NCBI RefSeq assembly: GCF_010614805.1
Contig: NZ_JAAFZC010000002.1
Span: 62,001 to 126,000, forward strand
DNA from: Pseudooceanicola aestuarii
Lineage (GTDB): Bacteria; Pseudomonadota; Alphaproteobacteria; Rhodobacterales; Rhodobacteraceae
Reading direction: 5' to 3'
Length of the DNA stretch: 64,000 bases
Positions 18,867 through 26,040 of this stretch are shown in pieces (position 1 is the stretch's first letter; each line of letters begins with the position of its first letter). The notes under the pieces are model-generated. The model did not search any database and had not been told where the DNA came from. It was given only the letters and a program-made list of their open reading frames with translations. The position numbers and the translations under genes were made by a program.

Positions 18867-19583
18867 ATGTTCACGATTTCAAAACTTAAATCATCTACGC
18901 GGGCGGCTGCCTTTGTTGAGTATGTTGCTTTGCTCGGGCTGGTCGGCATTATCACGATAACAGCCGTTGTCGAGTTCGGTGGGGAAGCGGCTGCGGCATT
19001 TGATGGGGCGGAAGCAGTCCTCGCAACTCAAGCCGCAGGTACTGTCGGAACGGAGGCCGATACGATACCAATGGCAACTCAGGGCCTGGAGCCTATCGAG
19101 GCACTCGCTCTCACCCCATACGCGCCGGTTACTTCAAGCCGCGACCCAGGCCGTTTCTATGAGGAATTTGTTGTTGTCCGTGTCCTTGGCGGTGGTGGGC
19201 GCTATTGGCACACTTGGGCTTTCGCAGAGGGCTACAATCCTGGTGAAGTTGTCACTTCCGCCCCTTCTGGTTTCATCGCGGAGCCAATCTCTTCGGCGTC
19301 ACTTCCCTCAGCACTTTGCGCTGAGGCGTCAATGAACCTGGGGACTGTTATGGACCCGAATGAAACATTCTTCCCGGGCGTTTCGCCTTCCCTGACTGAT
19401 GAGGACCAAATCCAGGTGGAAGAGTTTGTTGTCCTGGACAGAACGTCCGATGAAACAGGCCTTAACACGACAGATGGATACAATACCGTTGATGCGGTTG
19501 CTTCCGCTTCATACACGCCGTGGAATGGCCCTGGGGAGAGCGTCCAAGCAATTTACGCCTTTACTTGTTCTCGACCGCTCTGA
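18867..19583 (+). CDS. Flp-pilin-like N-terminus with a large C-terminal domain
   Basis: The 238-residue product starts MFTISKLKSSTRAAAFVEYV. The basic leader, small residues, then FVEYVALLGLVGIITITAVV with Glu early in the helix resemble type IVb (Flp/Tad) pilins. Flp pilins are about 50-60 residues; here some 185 acidic and serine/threonine-rich residues follow, with two cysteines. The start has a strong AGGAGGA at 18854-18860. No prepilin peptidase or Tad ATPase is nearby. It may be a surface-exposed minor pilin or adhesin. Confidence 0.6.
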   Translation: MFTISKLKSSTRAAAFVEYVALLGLVGIITITAVVEFGGEAAAAFDGAEAVLATQAAGTVGTEADTIPMATQGLEPIEALALTPYAPVTSSRDPGRFYEEFVVVRVLGGGGRYWHTWAFAEGYNPGEVVTSAPSGFIAEPISSASLPSALCAEASMNLGTVMDPNETFFPGVSPSLTDEDQIQVEEFVVLDRTSDETGLNTTDGYNTVDAVASASYTPWNGPGESVQAIYAFTCSRPL

Positions 19584-19607
19584 CTCCTGTGGGGTGCGAG
19601 AGAAGCA

Positions 19608-19636
19608 ACCCTCGGCCTTTCAGGTCGGGGGTTTTT
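19608..19636 (+). terminator. Terminator of the Flp-like gene
   Basis: Stem ACCCTCGGCC (19608-19617) with GGTCGGGGGT (19623-19632) including two G-T pairs, followed by TTTTT. It overlaps the stop of the convergent relaxase gene. Confidence 0.8.
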
Positions 19637-20702
19637 ATCTGCCGCCGTTACTGGCGGCATTTCGCGTAGTGTCCTCTATGTGTTGCGAAGGAAGACGAGA
19701 AGCGGCCAGCCCTGAAGTCTGACCGTCTTTGTTGAAGCGAGGAATTCGGGGGAAGGTCCGCATCTGGCTTCCGAATTTGTCGGTGTTTGCGGGCGTCTTG
19801 TTTGCTTCTTCTTTTACTTCCGAACGATTGAGGAAGCCAAGTTTTGACCGCCAAGAGTCTAAAAACTTGGGGAGCCTCCAACGCTTCGGAATGGCGCGAA
19901 TTTGCTTCGCCTTGCTGCCGCCCTGGTCGCGGATGTTCTGGGCGATTATTTCGCTGTTTGACTCGATCCGCTCGTTAGCGGCCACGCTGAACTCATGCCC
20001 ACGTTCAAGCTTATCTTGAACTTCGACGCCCTCGTGAAGCTGAGGCGCTCTATCAATTCCTTGGTCTTTTAGGCTGCGGTGCTCTGCCTTTTTCCGTCCG
20101 TGCTTCTCGGCGACTTGGTTTACAACTCCCGCCATCCGCTCACGCCAGTCTTGGCGGCTCCCGCCTTCGTTCAATCTGAGTTGGTCACGTTGTCGAACTC
20201 GCTTGGCTTCTGGGTTTCTGGCTATCGCTGCCTCCCTGGTTTCAAGGCCATCAACTGCCCACCAATGAAGGTGTTTGTTCCCCTTCTTGTCGTGATGGAT
20301 AGACGCAACCACAAGGGCTTGGCTATCGCCTGCCATGTCCGCCACTAAGGTTTCGGCAATCTCTCGTTGCTCTTCCGTCGATGCGTCATTCGGAAGTGAG
20401 ATATGGCCGGTGTCGCAAAGTCGAATACCGTTTTTCTCGGTGTGTTTCTTGGCGCGAGCGGCGAGGGCGGCATAGGCCTTGCTTTTGACTGCTTGTTTGT
20501 CGCCCGTGAGAGATTGGCCTTCAGTGTGGCATATTACATCTTCATCGCCACAGGCGGCGTCTCGCGTCTGGTAGCGAAAGCGAGCCTTGGCGGTGGCTAT
20601 GGCTTCAGTCAAGGAAAGGACTTTGCGAGCTTTTGGACTGGTGCTGATATGTTTGATGTTGATGCTCGCCGCGTATGAAGCCGCCATATGTGATTTCTCC
20701 AA
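19635..20702 (-). CDS. MobA/MobL-family relaxase
   Basis: This 355-residue relaxase should nick one DNA strand at the element's oriT and pilot it into a recipient. It shows the MobA/MobL features: an alpha/beta N-terminus, a metal-binding histidine cluster in SIHHDKKGNKHLHWWAVDGL, then SRQDWRERMAGVVNQVAEKH and the signature EHRSLKDQGIDRAPQLHEG. The usual catalytic Tyr near the start is not obvious. It lacks the primase or helicase domain of larger MobA proteins. The start may be 20702 or the Met at 20687. The oriT-like sequence lies 69 bases upstream. Confidence 0.82.
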   Translation of the reverse strand: MEKSHMAASYAASINIKHISTSPKARKVLSLTEAIATAKARFRYQTRDAACGDEDVICHTEGQSLTGDKQAVKSKAYAALAARAKKHTEKNGIRLCDTGHISLPNDASTEEQREIAETLVADMAGDSQALVVASIHHDKKGNKHLHWWAVDGLETREAAIARNPEAKRVRQRDQLRLNEGGSRQDWRERMAGVVNQVAEKHGRKKAEHRSLKDQGIDRAPQLHEGVEVQDKLERGHEFSVAANERIESNSEIIAQNIRDQGGSKAKQIRAIPKRWRLPKFLDSWRSKLGFLNRSEVKEEANKTPANTDKFGSQMRTFPRIPRFNKDGQTSGLAASRLPSQHIEDTTRNAASNGGR

Positions 20703-20770
20703 TGCGGCCCTGAGCCGCGTTCCCCGCTGGAAGCGTCTCGATGAAATCGCTCCGCAGCGCGGCCCCCGGA

Positions 20771-20818
20771 GGGCGCACGCTTAAGACCCGCAGGGGCTTA
20801 AGCTTCCAAGTGCGCCCT
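20771..20818. other. Putative oriT, MOBQ (RSF1010/pSC101-like) type
   Basis: Nested inverted repeats GGGCGCAC (20771-20778)/GTGCGCCC (20810-20817) and GCTTAAG (20779-20785)/CTTAAGC (20797-20803) lead into AAGTGCGCCCT (20808-20818), the nick-region core known for RSF1010-type origins. It is directly upstream of the MobA/MobL relaxase, the usual place. Confidence 0.75.
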
Positions 20819-20864
20819 CAATCGGCGGGGCCTGGTAGGCAAATAGGAAAAAATCACACACATC

Positions 20865-20887
20865 AAAAAACCCGCCACAAGGGCGGG
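20865..20887 (-). terminator. Terminator of the rep operon
   Basis: Stem CCCGCC (20871-20876) with GGCGGG (20882-20887) followed on the minus strand by six T residues. It lies 26 bases past the stop of the gene at 20913-21230 and separates that operon from oriT and the relaxase. Confidence 0.8.
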
Positions 20888-20912
20888 TCAGTTTGTTTCA
20901 GTTTGTCAAAAC

Positions 20913-21230
20913 CTAACGGGTTAGGTCGTCGCCAACTCTTAGCATTTTCTGGGCGGCTGTGACGCCCTTTTGTAGAGCGGCATCGGTCTTTCTGCCGCGC
21001 TCCTTCTTCTTCTTTTCCTTCTCATTTTTCTTCTTATTATTGTTGGCTTCTTCTTCGCGCTTTTTGAATTCAGCGTCTCTTGCTTCCATCCGCTCGTGCC
21101 AGCTTTGGCGCTTCGCCGTCAGTCCCGGTTGAGTCTGCTGGACCGTGTCTTTTTTTTTGCCAGACACGAACAACCTTCTGAATGTGTTGAGCGCCTCCGA
21201 CGGTGCTTCTGTAGCCTTCATATTTTCCAT
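20913..21230 (-). CDS. Lysine-rich coiled-coil protein (105 aa)
   Basis: The product is very basic and charged, with a central run of Lys/Glu/Asn (residues about 52-80) predicted as coiled coil, flanked by FRRLFVSGKKKDTVQQ and AALQKGVTAAQKMLRVGDD. No family recognised; a DNA-binding or relaxosome accessory role would fit the position next to oriT, but this is inference. It overlaps the upstream gene by 13 bases and is last in the rep operon. Confidence 0.6.
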   Translation of the reverse strand: MENMKATEAPSEALNTFRRLFVSGKKKDTVQQTQPGLTAKRQSWHERMEARDAEFKKREEEANNNKKKNEKEKKKKERGRKTDAALQKGVTAAQKMLRVGDDLTR

Positions 21231-21652
21231 CCCTTAGCTGTAGCCGGGTTCTTTCTTTGCCCCGTCGATATATTGAAAATCTGTTGCTTTAAATTTCTTG
21301 CCGCAGCCTCTGCGACCCAATCTGGCACTGCGTCCAACCGCCCAAAGCGTTCGCGGTACTCACTATTTCCGCTCAACCAATCCAAACGATGAAACAACTC
21401 GTCCCGCGCTGCTATCAGCTTAGCCCTCATCCTCTTCTCGTAGTTCGTTTGGGCTTGAAACACGTTTGCCTCTATCGGTGTCTCAGGGCCACCCTCAAGC
21501 AGGAATTCTAAATATTTCAAAGCACAAGTGCGGACCCAGTCGGGGCAGTCAGCCAAATCTCCAAGTTCTGGCGCGTCTGTTGTCTGGGCAAGAAAACAAA
21601 CGCCACGCTTTAACTCGTCGTCATTCCACATTTTCAAGTCCCGCAGCATCAC
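21218..21652 (-). CDS. Protein of unknown function (144 aa)
   Basis: The protein begins MMLRDLKMWNDDELKRGVCF and is soluble and helical. Two similar tryptophan-containing segments occur, CPDWVRTCALKYLEFLL and VPDWVAEAAARNLKQQI, suggesting an internal duplication of a short helical unit. It overlaps its upstream neighbour by 4 bases and its downstream neighbour by 13, so it is firmly within the rep operon. I do not recognise a family. Confidence 0.62.
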   Translation of the reverse strand: MMLRDLKMWNDDELKRGVCFLAQTTDAPELGDLADCPDWVRTCALKYLEFLLEGGPETPIEANVFQAQTNYEKRMRAKLIAARDELFHRLDWLSGNSEYRERFGRLDAVPDWVAEAAARNLKQQIFNISTGQRKNPATAKGWKI

Positions 21653-21831
21653 AAACCCTCTATCGGTAGTATCTGTTGATTGGGATTTGACTTCGACCTT
21701 GGGGCAGGAAGAGAAGCGGCAAAAGCCTTTACTTCGTTGGCGTGCTCGGCGGCTACACGCACCCGTATTTCACGCCACCCCGCGGCCTTCCAGCGGCGGC
21801 GTTGTTCTCTCTTCTTTTCGGCGTTGTCCAT
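21649..21831 (-). CDS. Small basic protein (60 aa)
   Basis: Starting at ATG 21831 (MDNAEKKREQRRRWKAAGWR) the product is 60 residues, with an Arg/Lys-rich N-terminus and a strand-like WREIRVRV followed by the helix EHANEVKAFAASL, reminiscent of small ribbon-helix-helix copy-control or mobilization proteins. A longer start at 21885 would run through the hairpin that holds the SD and is less likely. It is cotranscribed with the rep-like gene upstream. Confidence 0.6.
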   Translation of the reverse strand: MDNAEKKREQRRRWKAAGWREIRVRVAAEHANEVKAFAASLPAPRSKSNPNQQILPIEGL

Positions 21832-21836
21832 TTGCG

Positions 21837-21860
21837 TCTCCTTCGTGTTTACGAAGGAGA
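21837..21860 (-). promoter_or_regulatory. Hairpin burying the SD of the 60-aa gene
   Basis: A perfect 9-bp stem TCTCCTTCG (21837-21845)/CGAAGGAGA (21852-21860) includes, on the minus strand, the only good SD (AAGGAGA), five bases before the ATG at 21831. The fold would block ribosome entry. Confidence 0.6.
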
Positions 21861-21908
21861 TGGGGAAAGAAGACGCGTACCCCAAAAAAAGTTTGTGTTG
21901 TCATTGGC

Positions 21909-22526
21909 TCAGGTCTGCTCGGTCGGGTCTTTTTCATGCTCATCGTCTGCGACCTGAAGCATCTTTTCAACGTCTTCATAAAGTTCGAAATCTTCCTCTT
22001 TGACGGTGCCTTCTTCCTTTCCTACGAGGGTCGCCAGCCGCTTTTTGACAAACGGGTTCTCAGACTTGGAGACAAGTGTTTTTGTGTTGAATGCCGCGTG
22101 GCTTTTGGCTTCGCTGAAGCTCTTCCAAACTTCTCCTGGGTTCAAACAATACACATTGGCTGTGCCCAGTTTAAGAATGACGATTGCGCCTTCTTTTTCG
22201 AGCGTCTTTGTGTGTCTGGAAATGGTCTTTTCTGAGTATTTCAAGGCTTCGGCAAGTGTCCTACGGCTCGCGCATACTGCTCCATCTGGACCAATGTTTT
22301 CAGCCAGAAAAACATACACACGCGCAGCGGATGGGCTGATGTTCAAAAGGCTTTGAATGCGATACCAACCGGCAGGATAAACCTGAGTAAAGTCTTTGTT
22401 GAGCCTGCGTTTCTTTTGCTCTTTCTCTTTGTCCTTTTCAGTTTTCTGCTGCTTCAAAAACTCGTTGGCAATGTCTTGCCCTACGACTTTTTCAATTTTC
22501 TTAATCTGGTCTAAATTGAGTATCAT
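21909..22526 (-). CDS. RepL-like replication initiator / winged-helix protein
   Basis: This 205-residue protein has a charged N-terminal helix (KQQKTEKDKEKEQKKRRLNK), then GWYRIQSLLNISPSAARVYV and a winged helix: CASRRTLAEALKYSEKTISR, TLEKEGAIVILKLGTANVYC, LNPGEVWKS. The wing and the LNPxxVW motif resemble the RepL family of plasmid replication proteins. It heads the minus-strand operon of four genes and faces an array of GGGACA repeats at 22607-22660. A plasmid-type transcription regulator is the alternative. Confidence 0.65.
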   Translation of the reverse strand: MILNLDQIKKIEKVVGQDIANEFLKQQKTEKDKEKEQKKRRLNKDFTQVYPAGWYRIQSLLNISPSAARVYVFLAENIGPDGAVCASRRTLAEALKYSEKTISRHTKTLEKEGAIVILKLGTANVYCLNPGEVWKSFSEAKSHAAFNTKTLVSKSENPFVKKRLATLVGKEEGTVKEEDFELYEDVEKMLQVADDEHEKDPTEQT

Positions 22527-22845
22527 TTTCTTCCTCTTGATTGTCTAACCGGGAGTTAGGTAAGAGACATAGGTTTCCCAAATAAATGACAGATTTGTCC
22601 GATTGCGGGACAGTTAGGGACACCAGCTCTGTCCCGATAATGGGACATCGTAGGTGTCCCTATAGAATTCGCTAAGATATTGTAATTTAACATTAATAAA
22701 TGATTGTATATCTCATCTATAGGCCGAGGTGAGCTCTGGGGAGATGGTGATTGGTTTCCTGTTCGAAATGCGGTTTGAGAAAGGGCTTCTTTCTGTTTTT
22801 TGTCCCTGCCTCTTGAAAACCCACCAGATCCGCTAAATAGTCTCC
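22527..22845. other. Intergenic control region of the island (rep and xis, possible origin)
   Basis: This 319-base gap separates the divergent rep-like and excisionase genes. It contains the GGGACA repeats and then an AT-rich block (about 22666-22720) with long runs of A/T, the combination expected of an iteron plus DNA-unwinding element. No open frame with an SD is seen in it. Confidence 0.5.
22607..22660. repeat. Five GGGACA/TGTCCC elements, iteron- or operator-like
   Basis: GGGACA occurs at 22607, 22617 and 22642, and its complement TGTCCC at 22630 and 22655, at intervals of 10-13 bases (about one helical turn). The outermost pair extends to AGGGACACC/GGTGTCCCT. Confidence 0.75.
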
Positions 22846-23151
22846 ATGAAAGCCAAGCTCGCATACAGTCCCCAAGAAGTCGCAGAACTTCTTAACGTTC
22901 CATACGGAACGGTGTGCGCTGAAATTCGCTCGGGCCAGTTGGTTGCCAGACGCGTAGGCAAGTCTTACCGTATTCACCATCAAGCCCTTGATAAATATTT
23001 GTTATGCCCAGACCAAGAAAGCCAGCGAGACTCTACTGTCGTCCCGATACGGGCGAGTGGGTCATCCGTGACGGTGGCAAAGATACAAGAACAGGACATC
23101 GCGGCACAGGCGGCCGTGAAGCTGCTGAAAATGCGCTCGCACGCTATCTAG
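22846..23151 (+). CDS. Excisionase-like helix-turn-helix protein
   Basis: The first 52 residues, with YSPQEVAELLNVPYGTVCAE and GQLVARRVGKSYRIHHQALD, form a MerR-like helix-turn-helix of the excisionase family, which would bend attachment-site DNA and steer recombination. The remaining 49 residues are read in a second frame over the integrase N-terminus and look less constrained. The integrase start lies 147 bases before its stop. It diverges from the rep-like gene. Confidence 0.8.
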   Translation: MKAKLAYSPQEVAELLNVPYGTVCAEIRSGQLVARRVGKSYRIHHQALDKYLLCPDQESQRDSTVVPIRASGSSVTVAKIQEQDIAAQAAVKLLKMRSHAI

Positions 23152-24065
23152 CACAACGCATTGACGTGCCAAGTACTCCGATGGCTCCGGATGATGTAAG
23201 TGTGTCGGTTGTTCTTGCGCGGTATATTGAAGACTTAAGAGCGGATATGGCCGCGCCTGAACGGCAAGCCTACGCTGTGAAGCAATTGGTGTTGTTTTGG
23301 TCGGGTAAAAGCTGCGGCCAGGTCAGCGAAAAGACCTGCCAAGCATATGTTAGAACACGGCAAACGGCCAGCACGGCTCGCCGTGAACTTTCGGTGTTAC
23401 GCGCGGCGCTAAATAAAGCTCATCGGGACCGTCTGCTTGTGGGGGCTCCCGCCGTTTGGTTGCCACCAACAGGCAAGCCCAGGACTGAATGGCTGACGCG
23501 CGACGAGTTCGCCCGGCTTCTTTGGGCGTTGTGGCGAAATAAGCGAAGCCGGCACGCTGCTCGCCTCGCGCTTTGTCAGTTTTATACAGGGAGCCGTCCG
23601 AGGACTGTTGCTAAGTCAACTTGGGAGCGGCGCACCGACGGACCTTGGGTAGACCTGGCACGGGGCATTTGGTGGCGTGCAGGGGAGGACGAAGCGCAAA
23701 CGGTCAAAGCACGGCGACCCCACGCCATACCAGGCCGGTTGTTGGCTCATCTCGAGCGTTGGAAACGGCTTCACGATGGGCGCTTCATCGTTGAGCACCC
23801 AAGACATCCGGGCAAGCCCGTTTTAGACATTGGCAAGGCTCTTGAAGGTGCAGCAAAGCGGGCAGGTGTAAAACGTATAACCCCCCATACTCTAAAGCAC
23901 ACAGCGATTACCCTTGCGATCCAGAGCGGAATGTCAGCCGAAGACGCTGCCGACTATTTCAGCACCAGCATTGAAACCATACAATCAAACTATTGGCATC
24001 ACAGCCCCGAACACCAAAAGAGGGCTGTTACTCGAATGCTATCCCTCGGCAAGAAAGTCGGTTGA
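23004..24065 (+). CDS. int: Tyrosine recombinase (integrase) of the island
   Basis: This 353-residue integrase has a SAM-like N-terminal arm-binding domain (about 60-145) and the catalytic domain with YTGSRPRTV (R198), PHTLKHT (H295, K298) and SNYWHHSP (Y330). The second conserved arginine of the HxxR box is lysine here. It should catalyse integration into tRNA-Arg and excision with the upstream factor. No good SD precedes ATG 23004, so translation is probably coupled to the overlapping xis gene. It lies about 2 kb from attR. Confidence 0.92.
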   Translation: MPRPRKPARLYCRPDTGEWVIRDGGKDTRTGHRGTGGREAAENALARYLAQRIDVPSTPMAPDDVSVSVVLARYIEDLRADMAAPERQAYAVKQLVLFWSGKSCGQVSEKTCQAYVRTRQTASTARRELSVLRAALNKAHRDRLLVGAPAVWLPPTGKPRTEWLTRDEFARLLWALWRNKRSRHAARLALCQFYTGSRPRTVAKSTWERRTDGPWVDLARGIWWRAGEDEAQTVKARRPHAIPGRLLAHLERWKRLHDGRFIVEHPRHPGKPVLDIGKALEGAAKRAGVKRITPHTLKHTAITLAIQSGMSAEDAADYFSTSIETIQSNYWHHSPEHQKRAVTRMLSLGKKVG

Positions 24066-24092
24066 ACGAAGACTTCGATAGAAATTCAAAAT

Positions 24093-25292
24093 CTAGAAGA
24101 GCGTTTGCTGTTTTGACTGCTTGTCAGACAAACCAGACTCGTCCAGCAAGCGATTGTAGAGTGTGGAGACACCTGAACTACCTGGCAAAAAGTGCTCTCG
24201 CGTCAACTCTTCATCGGGAATGCTGATACCTCTAAAGACTTCGTCACAAGCGTCACGGGTGAGTATTTCGCCTTTGTCACACTTGGACAAATAGACAGGG
24301 CGCAAAAATTTCATCAGGGCCCCGTACCCAGTGGTTCGGTTAAGAACCGTACCTGCTGGCGCATCATCCCAGAGCTTTGGCCATCTCGCCTTAACAGCGT
24401 TAAAGTAGTTGGTAAGACAAAGGAAAACTGCCGCATCGTTGTCATCGTCATAGAACGGCTGGAATATATGGCGCGTCCAAGCGTTTACTGGCCTCTTAGA
24501 CGAGAAAATGCCTTTGTAGCGCTTATTGCGGTCACCTTCGGGATCTGGAGTGATGTAATCAAGAAGCGGTTTGACAACAGTTGCCTGCGCAAGTGTTTGA
24601 ATATGCCCCTTACCAGCTTCCGCCTTTCCCAGTCGTTTTATCTTATCGTGGAACGGCCCTTCTTCGTCGTGGTTCATTGCCAAAATGATTTCGTGCGCAA
24701 ACTTCATGGGGCCGCGTTCTTCGTAAAACGAAGCAAGGTCCACAACCAGGCTGGGATTCACCTTAGTTTGAGCTTGGTTGACACGAGCGAAAATCTCAGC
24801 CTTGTCGGCCTCTGACGCGCCTATAAAAATGGAAACATTAACGTCGAACAACTTGCCATCTTTCAGCCCTTCCAGGCCGGCGACCCTGTGTTGGCCGTCG
24901 ATAATGAAAGCGATACGGTCAAGCGGCGTGTAGTCCTCGTCGCCTTCGTTGCCAAAGGGCTTCAAGGTCATTTTCTGTATCGCTGACCCTTCATCGGCAT
25001 TTTCGCAGTACGGCTCAAAATCGACACACTCTGGGGGTACTGAGATAATTACAGATGTTGGAAAAGTTGCGTACTCAAGGTTCACATATCGTTTAATTTC
25101 GTTAATGCGACCTTCGTTGCGCTCACGCTGAATGCCTGCGATTTTCTTTTGAGTTCCTTCAAGGAAGGCGCGGATTTCAACATAGGAAATAGCGCGTAGC
25201 TGCCTCGACTCGATGCTCCCAACGTAAAATTCTCCGATAGGCTGGGAAACCTTTGAAACTACGATTTTGACGGGCTCTAGTTCATTTTCCAA
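24093..25292 (-). CDS. DGQHR-domain protein (DndB-like)
   Basis: This 399-residue protein carries DGQHR at residues 132-136 in IAFIIDGQHRVAGLEGL, followed by AEIFARVNQAQTKVNPSLV, both hallmarks of the DGQHR/DndB superfamily. DndB regulates DNA phosphorothioation genes; other family members occur in phage-defence islands with unknown chemistry. No dndA, C, D or E genes are here. It overlaps its upstream membrane-protein gene by 11 bases and ends 27 bases from the convergent integrase. The likely role is defence-related, by inference. Confidence 0.82.
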   Translation of the reverse strand: MENELEPVKIVVSKVSQPIGEFYVGSIESRQLRAISYVEIRAFLEGTQKKIAGIQRERNEGRINEIKRYVNLEYATFPTSVIISVPPECVDFEPYCENADEGSAIQKMTLKPFGNEGDEDYTPLDRIAFIIDGQHRVAGLEGLKDGKLFDVNVSIFIGASEADKAEIFARVNQAQTKVNPSLVVDLASFYEERGPMKFAHEIILAMNHDEEGPFHDKIKRLGKAEAGKGHIQTLAQATVVKPLLDYITPDPEGDRNKRYKGIFSSKRPVNAWTRHIFQPFYDDDNDAAVFLCLTNYFNAVKARWPKLWDDAPAGTVLNRTTGYGALMKFLRPVYLSKCDKGEILTRDACDEVFRGISIPDEELTREHFLPGSSGVSTLYNRLLDESGLSDKQSKQQTLF

Positions 25293-25782
25293 TTTGTGCC
25301 GCCTTCCTTGGCATATCGGTAATCCGATTGTTTTCCGCTGCGCCCGCCTCTTCGCTGCTGGGGATTGTTGGTTTCAGTGCCAGTATCAAAAACCAGACCA
25401 AGTGAAGCCCGAAGTAGAACTGCCAAAGCAAGGATACGTTTGTAGAGGTTAAAACCTCTTTCTCAAAACCAGGATTTATCCCGATTATGAACGCGGTTGC
25501 CACAAGCGGAATGATGAAACACAGGTAAAGGACGATAGAGACAATCTCATTTAGTTTCCCGTGCTTCCGCAGTGCTAGAAACATCACACCAGATATGGAA
25601 AGCACAGATAGGCCGATTTGGCCTTCGTTGAAGTACCTGCTAAACGAAGTAGTTACTTTGCCTTCTTCGATTTGTCTGGAGAGAATGAAAGCGATTACAA
25701 AAACTATCCCAAGCGTCCCAATGAGTGAGGCGAGAACTTCTGTAAGAGCTTCTTTCCAATTTTTTTGTAACGAATCCAACAT
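25282..25782 (-). CDS. Four-helix membrane protein, partner of the DGQHR gene
   Basis: This 166-residue protein has hydrophobic helices at about residues 13-34, 57-74, 80-103 and 119-139, with a charged loop (SRQIEEGKVTTSFSRYFNEG) after the first and a polar tail rich in Glu, Ala and Asn. No enzyme motif is visible. It is first in a two-gene operon with the DGQHR protein, and the 11-base overlap implies coupled translation. A membrane effector or anchor would fit, but this is inference. Confidence 0.7.
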   Translation of the reverse strand: MLDSLQKNWKEALTEVLASLIGTLGIVFVIAFILSRQIEEGKVTTSFSRYFNEGQIGLSVLSISGVMFLALRKHGKLNEIVSIVLYLCFIIPLVATAFIIGINPGFEKEVLTSTNVSLLWQFYFGLHLVWFLILALKPTIPSSEEAGAAENNRITDMPRKAAQIGK

Positions 25783-26040
25783 TGAAAGCCTTAAAGTTTC
25801 TTCGGCCTAGAGTTGAGCGACAGAGGCTTTGGTGTCAAGCGGGAGCGTTGATCTGGCCTTCTTAAGGTTCGACGAAAGAGCGGTTGTAAATCGCCTGTTT
25901 GTTTGGGTTGGTTGGTTTGTAAACTCGAGCGAGTGTCGTGAAGCAACTGGGCGCACAGAAATGCCCAGAAACGCACGAAAACAACGGCAAATATCCGAGT
26001 GATGGCTGTAGGTTTGTTAATAAAAACAATAGCATAAAGT
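25783..26040. other. Gap between the cassette and attR
   Basis: This 258-base stretch must hold the promoter of the minus-strand cassette and any integrase arm sites next to attR. It is AT-rich near attR (25990-26040). Open frames exist but none has an SD and sensible composition. Confidence 0.4.

Noticed and set aside
22607-22660. CRISPR-like array
   Set aside because: Units are 6 bp at 10-13 bp intervals and in both orientations, so they are operators or iterons; there are no long repeats, spacers or cas genes anywhere in the window.
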